Shown: positions 43,427-52,663, counted from the first letter of the stretch. The stretch is DNA of 64,000 nt from Rhizobium sullae (GCF_025200715.1 NZ_CP104144.1:2418001-2482000); one strand, 5' to 3'. The notes: generated from the letters alone by a model not told the origin. Made by a program: numbers and translations.

Positions 43427-44782
43427 ATGGCGAAATCAACGCGAGGCCGGGTTAACGCACAAGGCGACGGCACATCGGGTCTTGGCATGGTGGTGCGATT
43501 TACACCCAAAACAAAGAGCGAGGGTGTACAGCAACTTGAAAAAGGCGGATTCCGTGTCGCGTCGTCCAAGGACTTTCGAAGCGCCGCCGCGGTGCCAAAT
43601 GATTTCGATGGCGCTGATGTTCAGTACTTCGAGCGTTTCGGGATCGCGATTGTGCGCCGGGACGGCGAGAAGCTGAAGCCCATGCTGCAAAATGCCATGC
43701 AGCAGAAGGTCGTAAGTGCGGTTCGGCCAGAGCGATCCTATCGTGCCCTCGGCGGCCCACTGTCGAAGCGACTGGACCTCGCACAGGTAACCGTGGGCGG
43801 CTTTGCAACTCCTTTGGACAGTGACTACCTGCTTGGGTATCGTGACGCTGTCAACGAGCTGGTCGATCGGTTGCTGGGCAGAAAGGGGGCAGAGGGAGTT
43901 ATGGCCCGGGCTGCCTTTGACGAGACGAGCAACACTTGGGGACTGCAGGCTGTCAAGGTTATCGAAAGTGACCTAAGCGGGGCCGGCATCAAGGTGGCAG
44001 TGCTGGATACCGGATTTGACGAAACTCATCAGGATTTTGTCGGCCGTTTGATCACTAAGAAGCTCTTTGCAACGCGTAGTTCCGAAAGAGACGTGCACGG
44101 TCACGGAACCCATTGCATCGGTACGGCATGCGGTCCATTGCGACCGGCCATCGGCCCGCGCTACGGTATCGCCTACGAAGCGGAAATTTACGCTGGAAAG
44201 GTGCTAGGCGACGACGGCTTCGGTACTGACCGGTCGATTATTGCGGGCATGGAATGGGCGCTGGATGAAGGTTGCCACGTTATTTCGATGTCGCTAGGAG
44301 CTGCGACGCAAGTTGGAGATTCGCCGAGCGACGATTACGAGCAAATTGGGCGGGTATGTTTAGACGCGGGTGCTTTAGTCGTTGCCGCCGCTGGGAACGA
44401 AAGTTCACGTCCTCAGCATATTGCGCCCGTCGGTTCTCCGGCGAACGCGTCCACGATCCTCGGGGTTGGTGCCGTGGATCGCTTCTTTGCGCCAGCGTCG
44501 TTCTCGTGTGGCGGATTGAATCCTGGCCAGGAAGTAGACATTGCCGCTCCTGGCGTCGACATACTTTCGAGCTTGCCTGATGACAACTATGATCGGTGGA
44601 ATGGCACCAGCATGGCGACCCCACATGTTGCTGGCGTTGCGGCTCTGATTGCTCAGTCTGATCCGACGTTTCGCGGATGGGCGCTGTGGGCGCGCTTGAT
44701 TCAGCTTACGAAGCCACTATCTTCCCCTGCCAGGGATGTTGGTAAGGGTCTGCTCCAGGCAAAAGGAAGCGGTGAGGTATGA
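43427..44782 (+). CDS. Subtilisin-like serine protease (peptidase S8)
   Basis: This 451-residue protease has no signal peptide. Residues 1-165 form an N-terminal region that includes a propeptide-like fold (MVVRFTPKTKSEGVQQLEKGGF). The catalytic domain has Asp in VAVLDTGFDETHQDF (about residue 190), His in HGHGTHCIG (about 225), oxyanion Asn in VVAAAGNES (about 325) and Ser in NGTSMATPHVAG (about 400). All catalytic residues are present. Its stop overlaps the start of a small gene by 4 bp (ATGA). The predicted protease is therefore intracellular unless secreted by another route. Confidence 0.92.
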   Translation: MAKSTRGRVNAQGDGTSGLGMVVRFTPKTKSEGVQQLEKGGFRVASSKDFRSAAAVPNDFDGADVQYFERFGIAIVRRDGEKLKPMLQNAMQQKVVSAVRPERSYRALGGPLSKRLDLAQVTVGGFATPLDSDYLLGYRDAVNELVDRLLGRKGAEGVMARAAFDETSNTWGLQAVKVIESDLSGAGIKVAVLDTGFDETHQDFVGRLITKKLFATRSSERDVHGHGTHCIGTACGPLRPAIGPRYGIAYEAEIYAGKVLGDDGFGTDRSIIAGMEWALDEGCHVISMSLGAATQVGDSPSDDYEQIGRVCLDAGALVVAAAGNESSRPQHIAPVGSPANASTILGVGAVDRFFAPASFSCGGLNPGQEVDIAAPGVDILSSLPDDNYDRWNGTSMATPHVAGVAALIAQSDPTFRGWALWARLIQLTKPLSSPARDVGKGLLQAKGSGEV

Positions 44783-45009
44783 CGACCGATAAAATTGGAG
44801 TTACCATTCGAATCGACAAAAGCGAGGCCCGCAGTCTGGGCGAGGTCGTCGATGACTTGAAGTCGCAAGGCCTCGAACAGGTGCAAAGCCACGAGCGCTT
44901 CATGATTGTCAACGGGAGTGTCAATCCTGACGCACTCGATGCGCTTCGCGCGGTAAAGGGAGTCGCTTCGGTTCGGAAAGACGTCGTCTACAAAGCTCAA
45001 GCGAGCTGA
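44779..45009 (+). CDS. Small protein resembling subtilase propeptide/inhibitor (I9-like)
   Basis: This 76-residue protein alternates beta strands and helices: IGVTIRIDKSEARSLGEVVDDLKSQGLEQV, then HERFMIVNGSV, ALDALRAVKGVASVRKDVVYKA. Length, the order of elements and the closing segment, where VASVRKDVVY parallels the VASVEED-type end of I9 propeptides, suggest an inhibitor or folding assistant acting in trans. It is translationally coupled to the protease by ATGA. Fold assignment is by eye, so moderate confidence. Confidence 0.7.
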   Translation: MTTDKIGVTIRIDKSEARSLGEVVDDLKSQGLEQVQSHERFMIVNGSVNPDALDALRAVKGVASVRKDVVYKAQAS

Positions 45010-45599
45010 TTATTCGCGGATGGCATGGCCTTTGCGCAGGCGGCGCGCCTTTCTTGCCCTTTGGATTCTTCGTCTTCGTTTCCGACAAGCTGAGAACCGC
45101 CTCCGGTGCTTCCGGCGCCGGGTCGAAGGCAACACAGTAGCCCGCGATTGAAGGCGATCTTTTCTGAGCGCAGTTCGTCGAACGCTCGATAAGGCACTGT
45201 CCAAAGTCGGCGATCCGCGTCCCAGCGCGCAAAGGGGATCTCTCGAATTTCGTTGACGACAGTGCGCGAGTATGGCGTCCTGACCTGAAAGGCCGAAGGC
45301 GCTGCTTCGAGATAGCGGCTTTCGATCGGATCGAATGCGAAAGCATCCCTGCCCTTTTCATCGGCAAAAGCGTCGGCCTCTGCTTCCATCTCAGCCAGCC
45401 AACGACCGATGCGCCTTTCGGCGGTGCGGCCGGGCACGAACCAAGCCTTCAGACTGTCGCTCCAGCGCGCGCGTGGGAAAGACTCGCGAAAACGCTGCAC
45501 CGTGATGCGATCGTGAGGCAGGTCGGCCGTGGCGCCGACACGCGGTTTTGAGGGGACGGTGTCGTTCGGTTCCTTTTCCGTGCTCCCATAACGCAGCAA
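44997..45599 (-). CDS. HARP-like hypothetical protein, C-terminus possibly shifted
   Basis: Two similar halves, ITVQRFRESFPRARWSDSLKAWFVPG and FQVRTPYSRTVVNEIREIPFARWDADRRLWTVPY, resemble the HARP repeats of SNF2-type annealing helicases, here without a helicase domain. The only in-frame start near the upstream end is TTG 45599, and an out-of-frame ATG lies at 45588. After YRAFDELRS the sequence loses resemblance and becomes low complexity, so a frameshift near 45170 is possible. It overlaps the 3' end of the small inhibitor-like gene on the other strand by 13 bp. Function unknown. Confidence 0.55.
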   Translation of the reverse strand: MLRYGSTEKEPNDTVPSKPRVGATADLPHDRITVQRFRESFPRARWSDSLKAWFVPGRTAERRIGRWLAEMEAEADAFADEKGRDAFAFDPIESRYLEAAPSAFQVRTPYSRTVVNEIREIPFARWDADRRLWTVPYRAFDELRSEKIAFNRGLLCCLRPGAGSTGGGSQLVGNEDEESKGQERRAACAKAMPSANNQLA

Positions 45600-45655
45600 T
45601 GCAGCCTATGTTCTTCGGCTCGTGGCGCTCAACCAATCAAGCTTGCGGCGTCACG

Positions 45656-46330
45656 TCAAATGTCGACGACAAGGCCCTTCGCTTTCAGCACCGGTTCCAG
45701 ATTGCTGACCTCGATGACCGACGTCCCCTGCTTATATGCCGCGATATAGCCGGCCTCAGCATCTTCGCGAGCCTGCGAGAGCCTGGCGACTTCCTGCGCT
45801 TCCTGCCTGCGGATGATCACCAGGCCGTCGGCATCTCCTGCGATGATGTCGCCGGGATTGATGATCTCGCCGCCTACGATGATCGTGTCGTTCACCGCCG
45901 CAATGGTTTCCTTCACCGTCCCCTTGATGGAGACGCTGAGCGAGAAGACCGGGAAGCCAAGCTCCCTCAGCTGAAGCGTGTCGCGCACGCCCGTGTCGGT
46001 CACGAGGCCGCCGATGCCCTTTGCAATGCAGGCATTGGCGAGGACATCGCCGAAGGATCCGGCCTCTTCGTACTCGCCGGCCGATACGACGATGATATCG
46101 CCCGGCCTTGCGTAATTGATGGCGAGCTGCAGCATGATGTTGTCACGCGGCGCGCATTTCACTGTAAAGGCCGGACCGCACAGTTTCATGCGGTAGTCCA
46201 CGGGCTTGAGGCGGGAGGAAAGGGCCCCGCGCCGCCCTTGGGCTTCGTGGATCGTCGCAGGCGAAAATTTGGAAACGGCGTCGATATCGGCTTTGCTCGG
46301 CCGTTCAGCGATATCTTTTATATGAATCAT
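45656..46330 (-). CDS. HMG/CHA aldolase-like protein (RraA family)
   Basis: This 224-residue protein has TIHEAQGRRGALSSRLKPVD near the start, GDIIVVSAGEYEE, and GLVTDTGVRDTLQLRELGFPVFS, then KGTVKETIAAVN, which follow closely the 4-hydroxy-4-methyl-2-oxoglutarate/4-carboxy-4-hydroxy-2-oxoadipate aldolases. These cleave to pyruvate plus an oxo acid using a divalent metal. The Arg-Asp pair is present; the acidic residue three further on is Gln. ATG 46330 follows TGGGAGGC. Last gene of the amino-acid importer operon, suggesting a final C-C cleavage of the imported compound. Confidence 0.82.
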   Translation of the reverse strand: MIHIKDIAERPSKADIDAVSKFSPATIHEAQGRRGALSSRLKPVDYRMKLCGPAFTVKCAPRDNIMLQLAINYARPGDIIVVSAGEYEEAGSFGDVLANACIAKGIGGLVTDTGVRDTLQLRELGFPVFSLSVSIKGTVKETIAAVNDTIIVGGEIINPGDIIAGDADGLVIIRRQEAQEVARLSQAREDAEAGYIAAYKQGTSVIEVSNLEPVLKAKGLVVDI

Positions 46331-46424
46331 GGATGATGCCTCCCATCGTTGGCCGACAGCGGGCATGTCCCGCCGTCTGAATTCGTTTGGACATTGTCAT
46401 CGGATGGCACCGAGGCCGGGCGGC

Positions 46425-47261
46425 CTACGGGATCGGGTCGAATTTCAGCTCCGAGAGGGTTACGACCTTATCGGTGCGCGTCATTTTGTATTCGGTATCC
46501 GGGCCGAGCCACTTGTCCCAGATCTTGTTGATGTCGCCCGATGCGTCGAGCTTGCGAAGGATCTCGTTGATCTTGGCGGTCAGCGCCGGCTGATCCTTGG
46601 CCATGCCGATGCCAATCGGCTGGAACAGCATCGGCTCCTCGATCATCCGCATTTCCTTGCCCTTGCTCTTCGATTCATTGACGAACTTGGTCGTCGTCAT
46701 GGTGTTGGCCACCATGCCGCGCGCCTTGCCCTGCTGGACGGCGAGATAGGCCGAGGCAGTATCCTGGAACGTCAGCGGGTCGGATTTGTTGAGCTTAATC
46801 GACATCTCGGAGGTTGAACCCTTGGTCGAAGCGATGCGCTGGCCGGCGTAATCGGCCTTCTTCTTGCCGGGATCGTCCGCCGGTACGATCAGCATTTCCT
46901 TGGCGAGATAATAGGGATCGCTGAACTGGATCTGCTCGGCGCGGCTCAGAGTATAGGCAAGGTTGGCAACGGTGATGTCGACGCGGCCGAGCTTGACCTC
47001 GGGCACGCGCGCCTCGACCGAAACCGGCTTGATTTCAGCCCTTACGCCCAGTTCCTTGGCGATGACGCCGCAGAGATCGACATCGAAACCGGCCATTTCG
47101 CGGGTCTTCGGATCGGGTGAAGCGAAGGGAGGAACGTCGGCAAAGGTCGCGCAACGCAGGGTTTTCGCCGACATGATGTTGTCGAGCTGATCTGCTTGTG
47201 CGGGCAAAGCGGCCGCCATGCCGGCGAATGCGATGGTGAGGGTTAGGCATTTCCAGTTCAT
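46425..47261 (-). CDS. Polar amino-acid ABC transporter substrate-binding protein
   Basis: This 278-residue periplasmic family-3 binding protein has signal peptide MNWKCLTLTIAFAGMAAALPAQA. The mature part has LRCATFADVPPFASPDPKTREMAGFDVDLCGVIAKELGV, DITVANLAYTLSRAEQIQFSDPYY and GSTSEMSIKLN, as in amino-acid and opine binders. ATG 47261 follows AAAGGAGAAC. The ligand should be an amino acid or a derivative. The context of Pxp genes hints at a lactam or glutamate analogue. Confidence 0.9.
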   Translation of the reverse strand: MNWKCLTLTIAFAGMAAALPAQADQLDNIMSAKTLRCATFADVPPFASPDPKTREMAGFDVDLCGVIAKELGVRAEIKPVSVEARVPEVKLGRVDITVANLAYTLSRAEQIQFSDPYYLAKEMLIVPADDPGKKKADYAGQRIASTKGSTSEMSIKLNKSDPLTFQDTASAYLAVQQGKARGMVANTMTTTKFVNESKSKGKEMRMIEEPMLFQPIGIGMAKDQPALTAKINEILRKLDASGDINKIWDKWLGPDTEYKMTRTDKVVTLSELKFDPIP

Positions 47262-47292
47262 TGCTGTTCTCCTTTGTTATTGGTGGTTGGTA

Positions 47293-48057
47293 TCAATGCC
47301 GCAAATCAGCGAGGAAACGCTGCGCACGGGGATGGCTGGGATTGCTGAAGAACTCCTCGGGGGTCGCCATTTCGAGGATCTGGCCCGCATCGATGAACCA
47401 GACCCGATCCGCGACGTCGCGCGCGAAACCCATTTCATGGGTGACGCAGAGCATGGTCATGCCTTCGGACGCCAGGCTCTTCATGACGGCCAGCACTTCG
47501 CCTACCATTTCAGGATCGAGCGCGCTTGTCGGCTCGTCGAACAGCATCACCGGCGGTTCCATGGCAAGGGCGCGGGCGATTGCCACCCGCTGCTGCTGGC
47601 CGCCCGACAGTTGACCCGGATAGGCCCGGGCCTTGTCGGCGAGGCCGACCCGATCGAGAAGTTTGAGCGCCTTGTCCTGGGCGACGTCAGGCGCCACGCC
47701 TTTCACCCGGATCGGCGACATCGAGACGTTTTCGACGACCGAAAGGTGCGGAAACAGGTTGAAGTTCTGAAATACGAAGCCGATCCGGCTGCGCAGCGCG
47801 TTGAGTTCCTTTGCCCGCATGGCGGCGTGAATGTTTTGCCCGTCGAGCGTAATCGATCCGCTGTTGATTTCCTCGAGGCGATTGATCGTGCGGATCAGCG
47901 TGGATTTTCCCGAACCGGACGGCCCGCAGATGACCACGACTTCGCCGCGCGACACTTGCGCATCGATATCCTTCAGCACCGGATAGTCGCCATAGCTCTT
48001 GCAGACCTGCGAAAGCCGGATCGTCTGCAATTCCTGCGCTGAAACTGACATGGTCAT
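47293..48057 (-). CDS. Amino-acid ABC transporter ATP-binding protein (GlnQ type)
   Basis: This 254-residue ATPase has Walker [15 protein letters not shown]-loop [11 protein letters not shown], signature [15 protein letters not shown], Walker [19 protein letters not shown] and switch [13 protein letters not shown], and ends soon after the switch as usual for the polar amino-acid family. The ATG at 48057 overlaps the stop of the permease gene (ATGA) and follows CGGAGC; ATG 48051 is an alternative. It powers the two permeases encoded upstream. Confidence 0.92.
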   Translation of the reverse strand: MTMSVSAQELQTIRLSQVCKSYGDYPVLKDIDAQVSRGEVVVICGPSGSGKSTLIRTINRLEEINSGSITLDGQNIHAAMRAKELNALRSRIGFVFQNFNLFPHLSVVENVSMSPIRVKGVAPDVAQDKALKLLDRVGLADKARAYPGQLSGGQQQRVAIARALAMEPPVMLFDEPTSALDPEMVGEVLAVMKSLASEGMTMLCVTHEMGFARDVADRVWFIDAGQILEMATPEEFFSNPSHPRAQRFLADLRH

Positions 48058-48812
48058 GGCTGCTCCGATATGATTTTCGATGGCGCGACCAAGGCGGCGG
48101 CAGGAAGGCTGGAAAGTCCCGCACGCCGCCGCGTGATGCGCCGCTCGAGGCGATTTGCGAAGTGGGTGAGCGTCCAGCAGATGGCGAAGTATACGATCGC
48201 GAGGATGAGGAAGACCTGGAAAGGCTGCGTCAGGAGCTGGTTGTTGACCTGGCTTGCCGCAAAGGTCAGGTCCGGCACGTTGATCACGTATCCGAGCGTG
48301 GTGTCCTTGATCGTCGAGACGAAGGTGGAGATGATGCTGGGGATCATGTTGTAGAGCGCCTGCGGTAGGATGATGAAGCGCATCGCACCGACATAATTGT
48401 GGCCAAGCGCACGCGCCGCGTCCATCTGGCCCGGTCCGAGCGCGACAATGCCAGCACGGACGACTTCGCTGAGGAACGCGCTCTGATAGACCACGAGTGT
48501 CGTCAGCATCGTGACAAAGCTCGGCACATCCGCGCCGCTCACCAGCGGAACGAGGAAGTAGCTCCACAGGATGAGCATCAGCAGCGGCACGCCCCTGGTG
48601 AAATAAACAAGGGCAGTGACCGGCCAGCGCAACAGTGGCGACTTGGAGAGCCGTGCCAATGCGAACAGGATGCTGGCCGGAAAGGCGAGAGCAATGCTGA
48701 GCGCCGAAAGGATGAGCGTATTGGCGAGTCCGCCAAGCGGTCCGTTGGGATATTGGCCGATCAGCAGCAGCAGCCAGTAGTCTCGGATGATGGCGATCAT
48801 GTCGTGGATCAT
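48054..48812 (-). CDS. Amino-acid ABC transporter permease
   Basis: This 252-residue His/Glu/Gln/Arg/opine-type permease has the N-terminal segment [24 protein letters not shown], then [19 protein letters not shown], and the EAA-type loop [25 protein letters not shown] near residue 140. It overlaps both neighbours by 4 bp (stop and start ATGA), so the three transporter genes are tightly coupled. It forms the channel with the 48809 product. Confidence 0.92.
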   Translation of the reverse strand: MIHDMIAIIRDYWLLLLIGQYPNGPLGGLANTLILSALSIALAFPASILFALARLSKSPLLRWPVTALVYFTRGVPLLMLILWSYFLVPLVSGADVPSFVTMLTTLVVYQSAFLSEVVRAGIVALGPGQMDAARALGHNYVGAMRFIILPQALYNMIPSIISTFVSTIKDTTLGYVINVPDLTFAASQVNNQLLTQPFQVFLILAIVYFAICWTLTHFANRLERRITRRRAGLSSLPAAALVAPSKIISEQP

Positions 48813-49516
48813 GCGCGGGCGCTCCTGGCGGGATCCGCGCGCATCGACAGATAGGCGCCGATGCTCATGATCACGAGCGAGAAGAAAAGGTAGAGAACCG
48901 TGCCGATCACGTAGATCTCGAAGGTCCGGAAGCTGAGGTTCTCGATTTCCTTGACGGCATGCGTCAGTTCCGACGCCCCGATGACGACGGCGAGACTGCT
49001 ATTCTTGAACAGGGAAACGCTATGATTGATGAGCGGCGGCAGCGCGTTGCGCACGCCCTGCGGCATGATGACGAAACGCATCGCGGAAACATACCCATGG
49101 CCAAGCGCGCGAGCTGCCTGCATTTGGCCGGGACTGACCGAGCGCACGCCCGAACGAAGATCTTCGCTGAAATAGGCCGCCTGGCAGAGCCCGAGCCCGA
49201 TCACCGCGAAGATGGCCTCCGCATTATGGATTGCCAGCCATGTCGCTACCCCGCTCGGCATCAGGGTGAAAATCCCGAAGTACCATAGCATGAGCTGAAC
49301 CAGGGTGGGGACGTTCCGGTGGTAGGAGACGTAAGCCGCTACTAACGGATCGCCAAAGCGAAAGGGTGACAAACGCAAACCCAGCAGCAGAAGCGCAAGC
49401 GCCATCGCCAGCGACCAGGAGCCGGCATAGATGATGAAAGTCATCTCGATGCCATGCAGCAGCATGGCGGCATACTCAGGATTTCCCAGGATTGCCGAAA
49501 GGTCGAAACCGCTCAC
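48809..49516 (-). CDS. Amino-acid ABC transporter permease
   Basis: This 235-residue permease contains [49 protein letters not shown] and the coupling loop [26 protein letters not shown]. Four or five membrane helices are predicted. It starts in a 4-bp overlap with the end of the SDR gene and ends in one with the second permease. Partner of the 48054 product. Confidence 0.92.
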   Translation of the reverse strand: MSGFDLSAILGNPEYAAMLLHGIEMTFIIYAGSWSLAMALALLLLGLRLSPFRFGDPLVAAYVSYHRNVPTLVQLMLWYFGIFTLMPSGVATWLAIHNAEAIFAVIGLGLCQAAYFSEDLRSGVRSVSPGQMQAARALGHGYVSAMRFVIMPQGVRNALPPLINHSVSLFKNSSLAVVIGASELTHAVKEIENLSFRTFEIYVIGTVLYLFFSLVIMSIGAYLSMRADPARSARA

Positions 49517-50292
49517 GGGTTCGGCTCCCCGGATTGATCTGTCTTCGCAGAAGGTTGAGGCTTCGCCGTCTGCAGGCCGCCCATGACCTGTAGCGTGGGC
49601 GTGATCTCCATGTGTCCGATATTGACAGCCACGGGCGCTGCTATGGCGAAGGCGATCGCATCGGCGATATCGGCTGCCTGCGGCAATTCGAAGCCGTCGA
49701 TGAACCGTTCCCGGACGCTCGGGTCATCGCCGTGGACGTGATTGAAGATATCCGTGGCGACTCGACCGGGGCAGATTTCCGTGACCCGTACCCGCTTGCC
49801 GAAAGCGTCGATACGCAGCTGGTTGGACAGCATGCTCACCCCTGCCTTGGTGGCGTGATAGGATGAGTTGCCGCCAAAATTGTAGGCGCCGGCGATCGAC
49901 GAGATGTTGATGATGTGCCCGCGGTCGCGCGCCACCATGCCGGGCACGACCATGCGGCAGATGTGCAGGACAGCTCGAAGATTGACATCGACAATGAGAT
50001 CGATATCGCCCTCGTCGGCTTCCAGGAACTTCTTCGGTCGGTCGATGCCGGCATTGTTGACAAGAATATCGAACTCCACCCGACGCGTGAGCTCGGCCAC
50101 GGCCTGACGGTCGGTCACATCGATGACGTGGGCGATGCAGCCCGTCCGTGCGGCGAGCTGCTGCAGCGCGTCGGCGCTGCGGGCAACGGCATGGACCTCG
50201 ATGTTCTCCCGGCAGAACCGCTCCACCACGGCTGCGCCGATACCGGAGGATGCGCCGGTCACCAGTGCGGTCTTGTAGTCGGAGAATGGCAT
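49513..50292 (-). CDS. SDR family oxidoreductase
   Basis: This 259-residue classical SDR has TGASSGIGAAVVERFC (cofactor), NNAGIDRPKK, Ser in NISSIAGAY and catalytic YHATK. It resembles serine/3-hydroxy acid dehydrogenases of the YdfG group: Ala-Arg-Ser after beta-2 (VHAVARSADAL) favours NADP. ATG 50292 follows AAGGGAAC. It is first in the importer operon, so oxidation of a hydroxyl group on the imported compound is plausible. Confidence 0.88.
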   Translation of the reverse strand: MPFSDYKTALVTGASSGIGAAVVERFCRENIEVHAVARSADALQQLAARTGCIAHVIDVTDRQAVAELTRRVEFDILVNNAGIDRPKKFLEADEGDIDLIVDVNLRAVLHICRMVVPGMVARDRGHIINISSIAGAYNFGGNSSYHATKAGVSMLSNQLRIDAFGKRVRVTEICPGRVATDIFNHVHGDDPSVRERFIDGFELPQAADIADAIAFAIAAPVAVNIGHMEITPTLQVMGGLQTAKPQPSAKTDQSGEPNP

Positions 50293-50367
50293 TGTCGTTC
50301 CCTTGTTGTTGATCCGGACAGTAGCGAAGCTTAAACCCCTTGCCTAAGACCGATTATCTCTGGAGCA

Positions 50368-50382
50368 ATAAGCAACGGTTAT
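50368..50382. promoter_or_regulatory. Nac-type LysR binding site ATA-N9-TAT
   Basis: ATAAGCAACGGTTAT at 50368-50382 fits the ATA-N9-TAT consensus known for the nitrogen assimilation regulator Nac and is itself a near-dyad (ATAA/TTAT). It lies in the 249-bp gap between the SDR-led operon and the Nac-like LysR gene, 76 bp upstream of the SDR start. The sequence is certain; use by the adjacent regulator is inferred. Confidence 0.6.
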
Positions 50383-50541
50383 GGAGCCTAGACCAGCTGC
50401 TGAAGAATAGTGGCGGCATCGTCTCGCGGCGTCCGTGGCCTCAGGCAGTCCCCCGGAGGCTGGCGACTGCGTCGCGTTGCAAAAGCAATGCGCGTCTGCA
50501 AACATGCCAGCCGCGCAGATCAGAACGGTACCCCGATCCTC

Positions 50542-51447
50542 ATGGATATTAGACGCCTCAAATCTTTCATCGTGATCGTCGATAGCGGCAGCATCACGCG
50601 AGCGGCGGACCTTTTGCATATCGCCCAGCCGGCTCTCAGTCAGCAACTTGCAGCACTGGAGGAGCATTTCGGCCACAAGCTGCTGATCCGCAGCCAGCAA
50701 GGCGTCAGCATGACTGATGCGGGACAAGCAGTTTATCGCCATGCGCAGATTATCCTTCGGCAGATGGAGCAGGCGCAGGCGGATGCATCGGCAGCCGGCA
50801 ATTCGCTTGCCGGGCGCGTGTCCGTTGGGCTCGTGCCCTTCAGCAGTGCCGCCACGCTGTCGGTCGACCTCCTGGCGGAGACCCGGAAACGACATCCCGG
50901 TATCCTACTGCACCTGACTGAAAGCGTCGGCCAGACCTATAGCCAGATGATCATGAATGGCCGGCTGGAGATGGCGCTTCTCCATGGAACCGGACCAATC
51001 AAGGGCGTCCGGTTCGAACCGATCCTGAGCGAAGAGTTTTTCCTTGTCGCGCATCGGGACTTTGCGATCGAAGCGGATGTGAAACCCGTTCCGGTCAATG
51101 CTCTCGACGGAATACCGCTGCTGTTGCCGCCAACCTATAATTTCGTCCGTCGCGCGGTCGATACCGCCTTCACGCGCACCCGCACCAACCTGAAAGTCGT
51201 GGCGGAAGTCGAAATCGTCCGCACCCTCGCCCGCGCGGTCGGAAGCGGTCTCGGTGCGACGATCATGCCGAAAGCCATCGCCGATCGCATCGTATTGGAA
51301 TCGAGCGAGCCGCTGATCCGCCGGCTCGTCTCGCCGCGGATCGAAGAGACCCTGTCGCTTTGCGTTTCCGACCAGAACCCCTTGTCGGAACCTGCCCTTG
51401 CCGTCCGGGACATCCTTCTCGAGCTGACAGCGCGGCTGAAAAGCTGA
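50542..51447 (+). CDS. Nac-like LysR family regulator
   Basis: This 301-residue regulator starts MDIRRLKSFIVIVDSGSITRAADLLHIAQPALSQQLAALE, very similar in pattern to enteric Nac, followed by LLIRSQQGVSMTDAG. The effector domain has VSVGLVPFSSAATLSVDLLAETR and LLPPTYNFVRRAVDTAF. ATG 50542 is where the family starts; the frame open upstream is not needed. It sits between the importer operon and the pxp operon, transcribed away from the former and convergent with the latter. It may couple both to nitrogen status or to a pathway metabolite. Confidence 0.88.
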   Translation: MDIRRLKSFIVIVDSGSITRAADLLHIAQPALSQQLAALEEHFGHKLLIRSQQGVSMTDAGQAVYRHAQIILRQMEQAQADASAAGNSLAGRVSVGLVPFSSAATLSVDLLAETRKRHPGILLHLTESVGQTYSQMIMNGRLEMALLHGTGPIKGVRFEPILSEEFFLVAHRDFAIEADVKPVPVNALDGIPLLLPPTYNFVRRAVDTAFTRTRTNLKVVAEVEIVRTLARAVGSGLGATIMPKAIADRIVLESSEPLIRRLVSPRIEETLSLCVSDQNPLSEPALAVRDILLELTARLKS

Positions 51448-51460
51448 AACGCGTTGCCGA

Positions 51461-52663
51461 TCAGCGCATATCCCTGCAGAACTGGGCTATTCGCGCGCAT
51501 CCTTCGCCGAGCTGCTCCATGCTGGTAGCGTAGGAAATGCGAAAGAAGGGGCTCATTCCGTAAGCTGCTCCCTGCACGGTCGCGACATGATGCTCCTCCA
51601 CGAGCGCCATGACAAAATCAACATCGGTTTCGATCTTTCGCCCGCCCTTGCTGGTCTTGCCGATCAAACCGGAAATGTTGGGATAGATGTAAAAGGCGCC
51701 TTCGGGCCTATGGCAGCGCAGACCGTCCACTTCCGACAATTTGTCGAGGACGAAGTCGCGTCTTTCCTTGTAGATCGCGGCTCGCTCCTTCAAGAGATCC
51801 TGAGGCCCATCCAGGGCAGCGATCGCCGCAGCCTGCGTCAGCGTCGCGATGCCGCCACCATTCTGTCCGTTGACGTTGCTGACGGCGGAGATCAGGTCTT
51901 TCGGCCCGGCGCAAAAGCCGAGCCGCCAGCCTGTCATCGCGTAAGCCTTGGAAACGCCATTCATCGTCAGGACGCGCTCATAGAGCCTGGGCTCGACTTC
52001 CGCGATCGTGCAGAACTGGAAGTCGTCATAGACCAGGTGTTCGTAGATATCGTCGGTCATGATCCAGACATGCGGATGACGCAGCATGACCTTGGCGATC
52101 GCAGCCATTTCCGCCCGGGAGCAGGCGGCGCCGGTGGGATTGTTCGGGAAATTTAGGAAGAGCCATTTGGTGCGCGGCGTGATCGCCACCTCCAGATCCT
52201 CCGGACGCAGCTTGAAGCCGGTCTCCTCGTGGCAAGGAACGGCGACTGGGACGCCGCCAGCGAATTTGACGATATCCGCATAACTGACCCAGGAGGGCGT
52301 GGGAATGACGACCTCGTCGCCTGGATTGCAGGTTGCCAGCATGGCATTGAAGATCACCTGCTTGCCGCCGCCCGACACGACGATCTGGCTGGCATCGTAG
52401 TCGAGATTGTTGTCCCGTTTGAACTTCCTGATGATGGCGGACTTGAGCGCCGGCGTACCGTCCATCGGAGGATATTTCGTATCGCCCGCAAGAGCTGCCG
52501 CATGAGCCGCCTCGATCGCGTGCGCCGGGGTGGGAAAATCCGGCTCGCCGGACGAGAGGCTGACGACTTTGATCCCATTGGCGGCCAGTTCCCTGGCGCG
52601 CTGGGTCATGGCGGCGGATGCAGATATGGAGACATTTTTCAGGCGGTCGGCTATGGCGGACAT
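51461..52663 (-). CDS. Class I/II aminotransferase (aspartate aminotransferase-like)
   Basis: This 400-residue PLP enzyme has GEPDFPTPAHAIEAA and TKYPPMDGTPALKSAI, then FLNFPNNPTGAACSRAE, the Schiff-base lysine in NGVSKAYAMTGWRLGF and the substrate-carboxylate Arg in FFRISYATSMEQL. This is the subgroup I-gamma pattern of aspartate and aromatic transaminases in rhizobia. ATG 52663 follows GAAGGACC. Last gene of the pxp operon; it would convert the ring-opened amino acid to its 2-oxo acid. Confidence 0.9.
   Translation of the reverse strand: MSAIADRLKNVSISASAAMTQRARELAANGIKVVSLSSGEPDFPTPAHAIEAAHAAALAGDTKYPPMDGTPALKSAIIRKFKRDNNLDYDASQIVVSGGGKQVIFNAMLATCNPGDEVVIPTPSWVSYADIVKFAGGVPVAVPCHEETGFKLRPEDLEVAITPRTKWLFLNFPNNPTGAACSRAEMAAIAKVMLRHPHVWIMTDDIYEHLVYDDFQFCTIAEVEPRLYERVLTMNGVSKAYAMTGWRLGFCAGPKDLISAVSNVNGQNGGGIATLTQAAAIAALDGPQDLLKERAAIYKERRDFVLDKLSEVDGLRCHRPEGAFYIYPNISGLIGKTSKGGRKIETDVDFVMALVEEHHVATVQGAAYGMSPFFRISYATSMEQLGEGCARIAQFCRDMR

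Noticed and set aside
43427..45599. Protease, small protein and HARP-like gene as a known phage-defence system
   Set aside because: No nucleotide cyclase, STAND ATPase, TIR or other hallmark gene is adjacent; the evidence supports only a protease with possible inhibitor.
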